Origin: Anaerolineales bacterium
Lineage (GTDB): Bacteria > Chloroflexota > Anaerolineae > Anaerolineales > E44-bin32
Assembly (NCBI GenBank): GCA_016927115.1
Contig: JAFGNH010000008.1
Location: 1-61,551 of the forward strand
DNA length: 61,551 nucleotides
Direction: 5' to 3'
Made by a program: the position numbers and the translations under genes. Shown here one piece after another: positions 1 through 7,421 of the stretch; within the stretch, counting starts at the first letter, position 1; every line of letters begins with the position of its first letter. Under the pieces are notes generated by a model that searched no databases, had not been told where the DNA came from, and saw nothing but the letters and a program-made list of their open reading frames with translations.

Positions 1-168
1 ATTCTAAAACAGCCTTCCGTGATAGACAACTGCAAAACCGGCGTGATTAGCTGATAGGCGCCTTTCGGCAGAAATAAGCTGTCTTCTCCAGAGAGCCCAT
101 ACTCTGAATCAGAAAATCAATGCGAAAAAAGAAAAGATTCTTATACTATAATGAATAAAACAGGAAGG
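1..168. other. Upstream non-coding stretch
   Basis: No gene, RNA or clear repeat is seen before the promoter of the first importer operon. The minus-strand open frame reaching into this region lies antisense to the lipoprotein gene and has no family resemblance. Confidence 0.5.
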
Positions 169-197
169 TTGACAGGATCCTGTTGAAACACTATACT
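169..197 (+). promoter_or_regulatory. Sigma-70-type promoter of first peptide ABC operon
   Basis: A perfect -35 TTGACA (169-174) is followed after exactly 17 nt by TATACT (192-197). Transcription would start near 204, giving a leader of about 305 nt before the GTG start of the binding-protein gene. Confidence 0.8.
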
Positions 198-203
198 CGC
201 CGG

Positions 204-508
204 TAGTCTTGGCCAGAGGTAAGTCTTACCCTCCTTACTCCAAAAGGAGGTGGTTCATACAATTATGTCGGTAGAAATCAGTAGATGCCATACAGTCGTA
301 GAAGGGACACCTCCTCCGGGTGTTTCTGTATAGGCTGATACTTTCATAAAGTAACAACTCCCGGTGAGGGTCTGAGAAAGGAAATGGTTCCAGACCTGAA
401 CGTTCTGCAGAGAAAAAGAGTTTATCCTTGAAAGGAAGGAGGTGTTGCTGGAGAAGTTGTTTTTCTGGTCCCGATATATCGTTCATTAATACACGAAGGA
501 GGAGAGTT
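204..508 (+). ncRNA. Structured 5' leader, conserved with the leader of the second operon
   Basis: This untranslated leader contains GTAGAAGGG (298-306) opening a 36-nt block that matches 27 of 36 positions in the leader at 7051-7086. A stem GGTCTG (369-374)/CAGACC (391-396) follows, then TGAAC-N-TTCT (397-406). The same order and similar spacing (about 70 nt) recur in the second leader, where the stem is GGTAT/ATACC, so one pair has covaried from C-G to A-T. A local hairpin (CTCCTT with AAGGAG, about 231-249) hides a Shine-Dalgarno-like sequence. I cannot match it to a named riboswitch class. A regulatory RNA is inferred, not proven. Confidence 0.55.
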
Positions 509-2287
509 GTGAAACGCCATACCCTATGGATATTCCTTTCCCTGCTGCTCGTTGCGAGCATGGCACTGGCAGCATGCGGCGGCGCAGCCACTGAAGCTCC
601 GGCTGAAGAGCCCGCAGCAGAAGAACCCGCAGCAGAAGAACCCGTCGCAGAGGAACCTGCCGCAGAAGAACCGATGGCAGAAAAAAGCACCTTCATTTTC
701 GGCCGCGGTGGTGATTCCGTGCAGTTGGATCCCGCTATTGTGACTGATGGTGAGTCCTTCCGAGTAACCGGCCAGGTTCTTGAGCCGCTGTACCAGTACG
801 AGCCCGGCTCAACTACCCCGATCCCGGCGCTGGCGACCGAATGTGTCGCTAATGCAGACAGCACCGAATGGACCTGCACGCTGCGTGAAGGCGTCAAATT
901 CCATGACGGCACCGATTTTAATGCCGACGCGGTCATATTTAACTTCGACCGCTGGAAGTATGAGGACAACCCCTATCACTACGAGAGCCAGGTTTTTGAG
1001 TATTATGAGTATATGTGGGGCGGCTTCGGTGATAACAGCTTCATTCAGGCTATTGAAAAAATCGATGACTACACTGTGAAATTTGTCCTCAGTGTACCGT
1101 TGGCTCCCTTCCTGGCCAACCTGGCAATGGACATGTTTGCCATCTCCAGCCCGGCCGCTATTGAAGCCAACGGCGATGCCTATGGCATGCCTTCCGTCGG
1201 TTGTGTCGGCACAGGCCCGTTCAAATTTGTTGACTGGGTTGAGGGTGATCACATTACAGTTGAAGCCAACACCGACTACTGGGGCGGCGCGCCTTCCATC
1301 GATGAAATCCTGTTCCGCGTGATCCCCGACGACTCTGCCCGCTTCCTGGCGCTGAAAGCCGGCGACATCCACGCCCTTGAACAGGCCGTTGCTGAAGATA
1401 TCGCTGCTGCGGAAGAAGATTCCGATCTGTACGTTTTGGCCCGCCCGGCACTCAACACCGCCTACCTGGCCTTCCCATACCAGACTGTTGAATTCCAGGA
1501 TCCGCTGGTGCGTGAAGCCGTTTACCATGCAATCAATCGTGAGGGCTTAATAGAAAACTTTTACGGCGCCTACGGTGAAGTTGCAACGAATTTCCTGCCG
1601 CCACTTGTCTGGGGCCACAATGATGCCATTGAAGATTGGGTGTATGATCCTGAACTGGCCATGGATCTGCTGGCACAAGCTGGCTTTCCCGATGGATTAA
1701 GCGAACTTACTATTGCGTTTGACATTTCCGACGCAGAAGGTAATGTTGTTTACGCTGAAGGCGAAAAAATCCCGCTCAATCTATTCTACATGCCTGTAAC
1801 CCGCTTCTACTACCCAAGCCCGAAGGAAATCGGTGAGGCAATGGCTGCCGATCTCGCCCGTGCGGGCTTCAACACCACACTTGAACTGGCTGGCGACTGG
1901 CCGACCTATCTTGGCCTGCGCCGTGAAGGCCAGCTACCCGGCCTGTATATGCTCGGCTGGGGCGGCGACAACGGTGACCCCGACAACTTCCTCAACTACT
2001 TCTTCGGCGGCCTTTCCTCGGCTGACGAAGTCAAAGAGCGCGATGCACGTGAGGGCTGGTACGCCAACCAGGAAGTCGCTACCCTGCTATACGAAGCCGC
2101 AATCACGCCTGATCAGGCTGACCGTGAAGTTATCTACATGCAGGTTGAACAACTTCTTCACGATGATGTCGCCCGCCTTTGGGTTGCACACAACAACACT
2201 CCGCTGCTGTTCTCCAACAAGATCAGCGGCTATGTCCCGCAGCCTGTCGGCGCCGACTACTTCGAAGGCACCGTTATTGCTGAGTAA
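509..2287 (+). CDS. Peptide-type ABC transporter substrate-binding lipoprotein (SBP_bac_5)
   Basis: This is the extracytoplasmic binding lipoprotein of an Opp/Dpp-type importer. The GTG at 509 is chosen because it follows AAGGAGGAG and begins the signal peptide directly; an upstream ATG at 428 would add 27 residues ahead of it. A hydrophobic signal ends in the lipobox LAAC (Cys23), followed by a low-complexity AEEP linker encoded by imperfect 15-bp repeats. The mature domain (about residues 55-592) has the normal SBP_bac_5 order: LDPA near the N-terminus, the FHDG/TADAV-like strand, TGPF and NTDYWGG motifs, then the AINREGLI helix and the C-terminal lobe. The ligand cannot be read from sequence: peptide is usual for the family, but oligosaccharides occur. 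The permease, permease, ATPase, ATPase genes follow. Confidence 0.9.
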   Translation: MKRHTLWIFLSLLLVASMALAACGGAATEAPAEEPAAEEPAAEEPVAEEPAAEEPMAEKSTFIFGRGGDSVQLDPAIVTDGESFRVTGQVLEPLYQYEPGSTTPIPALATECVANADSTEWTCTLREGVKFHDGTDFNADAVIFNFDRWKYEDNPYHYESQVFEYYEYMWGGFGDNSFIQAIEKIDDYTVKFVLSVPLAPFLANLAMDMFAISSPAAIEANGDAYGMPSVGCVGTGPFKFVDWVEGDHITVEANTDYWGGAPSIDEILFRVIPDDSARFLALKAGDIHALEQAVAEDIAAAEEDSDLYVLARPALNTAYLAFPYQTVEFQDPLVREAVYHAINREGLIENFYGAYGEVATNFLPPLVWGHNDAIEDWVYDPELAMDLLAQAGFPDGLSELTIAFDISDAEGNVVYAEGEKIPLNLFYMPVTRFYYPSPKEIGEAMAADLARAGFNTTLELAGDWPTYLGLRREGQLPGLYMLGWGGDNGDPDNFLNYFFGGLSSADEVKERDAREGWYANQEVATLLYEAAITPDQADREVIYMQVEQLLHDDVARLWVAHNNTPLLFSNKISGYVPQPVGADYFEGTVIAE

Positions 2288-2301
2288 ATCTGCTGCTGAT
2301 T

Positions 2302-2372
2302 GAACACCCTCCCGGTGTTCCTCACACGCAGGTGAAACAGGACCAACATGGGGGCGGAGCCCATCCGCCCCC
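2302..2372 (+). other. Two intercistronic hairpins between binding-protein and permease genes
   Basis: Two perfect hairpins with 5-nt loops follow the lipoprotein stop codon: GAACACC/GGTGTTC (2302-2308, 2314-2320) and GGGGGCGGA/TCCGCCCCC (2350-2358, 2364-2372). Neither is followed by a U-run, so a full terminator is unlikely. Such elements commonly stabilise the upstream mRNA and lower expression of the permease genes, which fits the usual excess of binding protein. That role is inferred. Confidence 0.6.
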
Positions 2373-2398
2373 TGATGTTCCTCGAAGGGAGCGTAACC

Positions 2399-3451
2399 TT
2401 GCTAAAATATATTCTCCGAAGAGTGATCTCATTAATCCCAACTTTATTGGGAGTTACCTTTGTCATTTTTATGTTTACCAGACTGATTCCCGGCGATCCG
2501 GCTGTCGCCATGCTGGGTGAACACGCTGCCCAGGATAACGTTGAACGCATCAGGGAGCAGCTTGGTTTGAATCGTCCGGTGTTCCTCGATCGAGAGGCAC
2601 TCCAGCAGGGTGATTTTACGGGCTTTTTCGACAGCCAGTACGTCCGCTTCCTCGGCAGACTCTCCCAGGGTGACCTGGGGGATTCGATCCACCGCCGGAT
2701 TCCAGTCGCCGAGACACTGGCGCTGCGCTTTCCTGCAACCATTGAACTCGCTCTTACTTCCATGCTGCTCGCAATTCTGATCGGTGTCCCGGTAGGTATT
2801 GCCTCGGCTGCCCGTCGTAATACAGCGGTGGATAATATCAGCATGGTCGGTTCACTAATCGGTGTTTCCATGCCCATTTTCTGGTTGGGCCTGATGGAAA
2901 TCATGCTCTTCGCTGTCTTCCTGCATTGGCTTCCAAGCGGTGCCCGGCTTGATTCCTCCTTTGATATCCCCTCGGTCACGAACCTGCTGCTTGTTGATAC
3001 ACTGCTGGCCGGCAACCTGGAAGCGTTTTTGGATGCTGTCAAACACCTGGTCATGCCTGCTGTTGCGCTGGCTACCATCCCGATGGCTATTATCGCCCGC
3101 ATGACCCGCTCGAGTATGCTGGATACCCTGCAGGAAGACTACATCCGCACCGCCCATGCAAAAGGCCTTTCTGAGGGAGTTGTGCTTTTCCGTCATGCAC
3201 TGAAGAATGCCATGCTGCCGGTTATTACTATTATCGGACTGCAAACCGGCAACCTGTTGGCCGGTGCAGTCCTCACAGAGACTATCTTCTCCTGGCCCGG
3301 GGTCGGTAAATGGGTTTATGATGCCATCCTTGGACGCGACTATCCAATTGTCCAGGGCGGCACGCTGGTGATCGCCATTGTGTTTGTTTTTATCAATCTA
3401 CTGGTTGATCTTTCCTATGCCTATCTGGATCCAAGGATCAAGTATGAGTGA
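2399..3451 (+). CDS. dppB: ABC transporter permease, DppB/OppB type
   Basis: This is the first membrane subunit of the importer. The TTG start at 2399 is chosen because it follows GAAGGGA by 8 nt and gives the classic N-terminus LKYILRRVISLIPTLLG. The upstream in-frame ATG at 2348 lies inside the intercistronic hairpin. The protein has about 350 residues, the RLIPGDP motif after the first membrane segment, six predicted membrane segments and an EAA-type cytoplasmic loop (YIRTAHAKGLSEGVVLFRHA) that docks the ATPases. It overlaps dppC by 8 nt. Confidence 0.9.
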   Translation: MLKYILRRVISLIPTLLGVTFVIFMFTRLIPGDPAVAMLGEHAAQDNVERIREQLGLNRPVFLDREALQQGDFTGFFDSQYVRFLGRLSQGDLGDSIHRRIPVAETLALRFPATIELALTSMLLAILIGVPVGIASAARRNTAVDNISMVGSLIGVSMPIFWLGLMEIMLFAVFLHWLPSGARLDSSFDIPSVTNLLLVDTLLAGNLEAFLDAVKHLVMPAVALATIPMAIIARMTRSSMLDTLQEDYIRTAHAKGLSEGVVLFRHALKNAMLPVITIIGLQTGNLLAGAVLTETIFSWPGVGKWVYDAILGRDYPIVQGGTLVIAIVFVFINLLVDLSYAYLDPRIKYE

Positions 3452-4688
3452 GGGCGGTATGACAGAACGCAAGTTTGAAGACGTTATCGAAACTGATTTC
3501 GCTGTACGGGAACATCGTTCGCTGTGGCTGGATGCCTGGCGGCGCATGATCTCCAGTCGCACCGCCATGATTGGGCTTGTGATTGTGGTTCTATTTATCC
3601 TGCTTGCTGTACTGTCACACTTTTTTTGGGCATACGATCCCAAGATTGATCTTGACTATTCGCTCAAGCTGAAACCGCCTACGTTTATCACCAGCGAGGA
3701 AATCCCATCCATCCACCCCTTCGGCACGGATAAACTCGGCCGTGATATTTTCCGCCGCGTCGCTCACGGCGGCTGGAATTCACTACGGGTAGGGATATCT
3801 GCTGTGGGCATATCCCTTCTGATCGGCGGGTTCCTCGGACTGCTTGCGGGGTTTTATGAAAGCATCCCGCTCGATCGAATCGAGCGCAGCTTTCTTGTGG
3901 GCTTTGTCGGCCTGGCGCTCGGTGCTGCACCAGCCTGGATTTCTGATCAGTGGTTCCTCTATCCACTTTTCACAGTTCTGGGCTTTGCTGCAGTCTGGCT
4001 GGAAGAAATTTCCATACCCAGGATTCAACGGAGGATGTTGTTTACCATCGCCGGCCTGCTTATCGGCGGCCTCCCCGGCCTGCTTGTCAGCCCTTATATT
4101 GCACTTGTAAACGGTCTGCTTGGATTGGCAATCGGTTTTACACTCACACTGCCGCTGGGGGGTGGACTACTCTCCAATCTCATTATGCGGATAATGGATA
4201 TTATCCTGGCCTTCCCGAGTATACTGCTGGCCATTGCTATTGTGGCCTTCCTGGGCCCAGGCCTGGATAAAACCATGATCGCAGTCGGATTTGTAAGCAT
4301 CCCTACATATGCCCGCCTGGTTCGTTCGACCGTGCTATCTGTCATTCAGAAAGAATATATCCTGGCGGCGCAGTCGACCGGGGAAGGCCATGCGCGTATC
4401 ATCCTGCGCTACATCATACCCAACAGCCTGTCCCCTATCATCGTGCAGACAACAATGGGATTGGCCAGTGCCATCATCTGGGCTGCAGCACTGGGCTTTC
4501 TCGGCCTGGGCGCGATCCCACCGGAACCGGAGTGGGGTGCCATGCTCGGTGACAGCTACCGCTACCTCAGCAGCGGCGCCTGGTGGGCTGTGCTTTTCCC
4601 GGGATTGGCCATCATGCTGAGCGTGCTCGGTTTCAACCTGCTGGGCGATGGCCTGCGGGACGCACTGGATCCCCGCATCCGTACCTGA
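3444..4688 (+). CDS. dppC: ABC transporter permease, DppC/OppC type, with a membrane-embedded insertion
   Basis: This is the second membrane subunit. The start ATG at 3444 (after AAGGA) overlaps dppB; ATG 3459 is an alternative. Family hallmarks are HPFGTDKLGRDIFRR (residues 91-105), the LAFPSILLAI segment, and the EAA loop around YILAAQSTGEGHARIILRYI. At 414 residues it is about 110 longer than usual. The excess lies at about residues 140-243, between LLAGFYES and LIMRIMDIILAFP, where family members normally have a short turn. The insertion is hydrophobic and could form three or four extra membrane segments. Hallmarks on both sides are intact and in frame, so the protein is probably functional. 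Confidence 0.87.
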   Translation: MSEGGMTERKFEDVIETDFAVREHRSLWLDAWRRMISSRTAMIGLVIVVLFILLAVLSHFFWAYDPKIDLDYSLKLKPPTFITSEEIPSIHPFGTDKLGRDIFRRVAHGGWNSLRVGISAVGISLLIGGFLGLLAGFYESIPLDRIERSFLVGFVGLALGAAPAWISDQWFLYPLFTVLGFAAVWLEEISIPRIQRRMLFTIAGLLIGGLPGLLVSPYIALVNGLLGLAIGFTLTLPLGGGLLSNLIMRIMDIILAFPSILLAIAIVAFLGPGLDKTMIAVGFVSIPTYARLVRSTVLSVIQKEYILAAQSTGEGHARIILRYIIPNSLSPIIVQTTMGLASAIIWAAALGFLGLGAIPPEPEWGAMLGDSYRYLSSGAWWAVLFPGLAIMLSVLGFNLLGDGLRDALDPRIRT

Positions 4689-4718
4689 CAGCCACGGTCG
4701 ATAGAGTACCTGGCTGTC
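4687..4718 (+). other. Intercistronic hairpin after dppC
   Basis: GACAGCCA (4687-4694), overlapping the dppC stop codon, pairs perfectly with TGGCTGTC (4711-4718). No U-run follows, so this is likely an mRNA stability or processing element in the 84-nt spacer before the ATPase gene. Confidence 0.5.
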
Positions 4719-4772
4719 AGCATGAGGTTTTGGCGACGTACATAGGATGTGCGTGTTACGTAGAGGAGTGTT

Positions 4773-5765
4773 ATGAGCGTTTTGCTTGAGGTTCGAGATC
4801 TGGAAACCCGTTTTTATACTGAAGACGGTGTTGTTCACGCTGTAAACGGCATTTCATACACCATGAATGAAGAAGAAACCCTGGGTGTTGTCGGAGAAAG
4901 CGGCTGCGGAAAGAGTGTCCACGCACTTTCCATTATGCGGCTTATCCCCGACCCGCCCGGTAAAATCGAAAACGGAGAAGTCTGGTTTAACGGCAGCGAT
5001 CTGCTGAAGCTGGATGAGCACACGATGCGCTCAATCCGGGGTGCTGATATTGCCATGGTTTTCCAGGATCCGATGACTTCATTGAACCCGGTGTACACAG
5101 TCGGTTTCCAGATTATGGAAGCGCTTAAACTGCACCAGGGTATGGATGATAACCAGGCACATGACCGTGCCGGTGAACTGCTGGCAATGGTCGGTATACC
5201 TGAAGCCCAGCAGCGTCTCGATGATTATCCGCACCAGTTCTCAGGTGGTATGCGCCAGCGGGCGATGATCGCCATGGGGCTGTCCTGCAACCCGCGACTG
5301 CTGATTGCGGATGAGCCCACCACTGCACTGGATGTGACCATCCAGGCACAGATAGTGGACCTCGTACGCCGGCTGCAGGAGAAGTTCGGCATGGCTGTGA
5401 TGTGGATCACCCATGACCTCGGGGTTGTGGCAGAGCTGGCCGACACCATCAATGTAATGTATGCCGGCATGATCATCGAACGCGGCAAGGTACGTGATAT
5501 CTATAAAAGGACCGCCCATCCCTACCCTATTGGTCTGCTGGGCTCTCTGCCCCGCCTGGATGAAGAACCCGGCACAAAACTGATAGCCATCCCCGGCTTG
5601 CCGCCGGACCTGTTAATAAAACCTGTCGGCTGCCCATTCGCTCCACGCTGCATTTATCGTGTCGATCAATGCCTGGAAGAACTACCCGTCCTGGAAAATA
5701 CAGGCGAGAAGGATCATATTGTAGCCTGCTGGCAATGGGAAGCAATTGCAGAGAGGAATCGTTAA
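4773..5765 (+). CDS. dppD: ABC transporter ATP-binding protein, DppD/OppD type
   Basis: This is one of two cytoplasmic ATPases energising the importer. The start ATG follows GAGGAG. It has 330 residues with Walker [10 protein letters not shown]-loop [11 protein letters not shown], signature FSGGMRQR, Walker [13 protein letters not shown] and switch histidine ITHD. The C-terminal oligopeptide-transporter extension contains the Cys-rich CPFAPRC segment, which in this family can carry an Fe-S cluster. The stop overlaps the next start (TAATG). Confidence 0.93.
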   Translation: MSVLLEVRDLETRFYTEDGVVHAVNGISYTMNEEETLGVVGESGCGKSVHALSIMRLIPDPPGKIENGEVWFNGSDLLKLDEHTMRSIRGADIAMVFQDPMTSLNPVYTVGFQIMEALKLHQGMDDNQAHDRAGELLAMVGIPEAQQRLDDYPHQFSGGMRQRAMIAMGLSCNPRLLIADEPTTALDVTIQAQIVDLVRRLQEKFGMAVMWITHDLGVVAELADTINVMYAGMIIERGKVRDIYKRTAHPYPIGLLGSLPRLDEEPGTKLIAIPGLPPDLLIKPVGCPFAPRCIYRVDQCLEELPVLENTGEKDHIVACWQWEAIAERNR

Positions 5766-6760
5766 TGGCTGGTGAGAAAGAGATCCTGGTTCAGGTAAAG
5801 AATCTGAAAAAATACTTCCCCATCTACCGCGGCATGATTTTCCCGCGCCATTCTGGTGATATCAAAGCGGTTGATGATGTTACGTTTAATATCTACAAAG
5901 GTGAAACCCTTGGCCTTGTTGGTGAAACCGGCTGCGGGAAAACCACCGTTGGTCGTACCATATTGCAGCTGTATCCTGCTACTGCAGGCGAGGTTTTCAT
6001 CAAAGGTATAAATCTAAGTAAACTCAGTGAAGTGGAACTGCGCCACCAGAGACGACATATGCAAATGATCTTCCAGGATCCCTACGCATCGCTCAGCCCC
6101 CGTATGACTGTCGGCTCCATTCTCTCAACTCCATTGGAAGTGCATCACATTGCACGGGGTAAGGAGAAGAATGAACGGGTGGAAGAACTGCTCAAGCTGG
6201 TTGGCCTCAACGCCCAGTTTGTCAACCGCTACCCGCATGAATTCTCCGGCGGCCAGCGCCAGCGTATCGGGATCGCACGCGCCCTCGCTCTCAACCCCGA
6301 TCTTGTTATCTGCGATGAGCCTATCTCGTCGCTGGATGTCTCCATCCAGGCACAGGTGGTTAACCTGCTGGAGGAGCTCCAGCAAAAGCTGGGGCTGACG
6401 TATCTTTTTATCGCCCATGACCTGAGCATGGTTCGCCATATCAGCGACCGCATGGCGGTAATGTACCTTGGCAAGATCATGGAACTTACCGGCCGAGATG
6501 AAATCTGCCTCAACCCGCTGCATCCCTATACACAGGCACTGATGTCCGCTGTACCAGTGCCGGATCCGGATGCCAGCAAAATGCACAAACGGGTAATTCT
6601 TGAAGGTGACATCCCCAGCCCGGCTCATCCGCCGAAGGGCTGCAACTTCAGCACCCGCTGCCCTGTCGCCCGCGAGCGCTGTCGCCAGGAAGCGTCACCA
6701 CTGCGAGAACTCAAACCCGGCCACTTTGTTGCTTGCCACTTTGCTGAGGATTATCTATAG
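5765..6760 (+). CDS. dppF: ABC transporter ATP-binding protein, DppF/OppF type
   Basis: This is the partner ATPase of DppD, 331 residues. The ATG at 5765 overlaps the preceding stop and is preferred over an upstream ATG at 5669 because the family N-terminus ([14 protein letters not shown]) begins here. Motifs: Walker [10 protein letters not shown], signature FSGGQRQR, Walker [13 protein letters not shown], switch IAHD, and the C-terminal [12 protein letters not shown] extension. It is the last gene of the operon; a terminator follows 55 nt later. Confidence 0.93.
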   Translation: MAGEKEILVQVKNLKKYFPIYRGMIFPRHSGDIKAVDDVTFNIYKGETLGLVGETGCGKTTVGRTILQLYPATAGEVFIKGINLSKLSEVELRHQRRHMQMIFQDPYASLSPRMTVGSILSTPLEVHHIARGKEKNERVEELLKLVGLNAQFVNRYPHEFSGGQRQRIGIARALALNPDLVICDEPISSLDVSIQAQVVNLLEELQQKLGLTYLFIAHDLSMVRHISDRMAVMYLGKIMELTGRDEICLNPLHPYTQALMSAVPVPDPDASKMHKRVILEGDIPSPAHPPKGCNFSTRCPVARERCRQEASPLRELKPGHFVACHFAEDYL

Positions 6761-6814
6761 CAAAGCAGTCCTTTCTGCAGGCAAACGAATAGCAGACTCC
6801 CGAATAGTATGAAT

Positions 6815-6845
6815 GAAACAGGCTGCCGGCCTGTTTCTTTTTATT
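6815..6845 (+). terminator. Rho-independent terminator of first peptide ABC operon
   Basis: A perfect 9-bp stem GAAACAGGC (6815-6823)/GCCTGTTTC (6829-6837) with a 5-nt loop is followed by a T-rich tract. Confidence 0.9.
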
Positions 6846-6962
6846 ATCACCTGCTTGTATCCCTCTCTGACAGCAGTAACCCGCGCTTCGGAGCTCCCAG
6901 CCAGCTTCAGAATACTCCCATTCGTACGAGTCGGCCCACATCATTTTAATATTTCATCTAAA

Positions 6963-6991
6963 TCGACAGAGGGGATAGGCAAACAAATAAT
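6963..6991 (+). promoter_or_regulatory. Probable promoter of second peptide ABC operon
   Basis: TCGACA (6963-6968) and AATAAT (6986-6991) are separated by 17 nt. Both are one or two changes from consensus and sit where a promoter is needed, between the terminator and the conserved leader blocks. Start of transcription would be near 6998. Confidence 0.5.
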
Positions 6992-6997
6992 CTCCAA

Positions 6998-7421
6998 AAT
7001 GAGGAATCTCCAGCGTTAGCGCCGGTAAAACGCTGAAGAGCCCTATAGCTGTAGAAGGGGAACCTGCTGTGGGTATTGCTGGATATACAAAACGGAACAA
7101 CGTCCGGGAATGCCCGGTGGTATCAGCCTGCCCCATACCTGAACTTTCTTTGAGAAATTGAAGTAATCCAGATAAGGGAAAAGTTGGAGTTGGGGAAGTC
7201 TTCATAAGGGCTGATTTTCAACCCGAAAACCGAACTCAAGGAGGAGCGCTGTAAAACGATATTCGCTTTAAAACTTTGCTCGTTTCCCCTGTCTCCACTG
7301 GTTCGCAGTGTTCTTCTATTGAACTTATTCCGAACCGGTTCTGTATTCATGATAAGGAGGTGATTCTATTACATGGTTATGTAAAAGCCTTTCTACAGAA
7401 CAAATATCAAGGAGGAGAGAA
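6998..7421 (+). ncRNA. Structured 5' leader of second peptide ABC operon
   Basis: About 425 nt without a convincing gene. It holds GTAGAAGGG (7051-7059) within a 36-nt block shared with the first leader, a stem CCGGG/CCCGG (7104-7108, 7113-7117), the covarying stem GGTAT (7119-7123)/ATACC (7135-7139) and TGAACTTTCT (7140-7149). Further down, AAGGAGGAG with GTAAAACG (7238-7258) resembles the translation starts of both binding-protein genes but has GTA instead of GTG. Another strong Shine-Dalgarno sequence, AAGGAGGTG (7354-7362), precedes the real one. Confidence 0.5.

Noticed and set aside
360..406. TPP riboswitch
   Set aside because: CTGAGA and ACCTGA-like strings occur in the first leader, but the other conserved TPP parts are missing and the second leader does not keep them.
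235..969. 244-residue minus-strand open frame
   Set aside because: It is antisense to the binding-lipoprotein gene; its Ser/Ala/Gly repeats come from the AEEP linker repeats read backwards.
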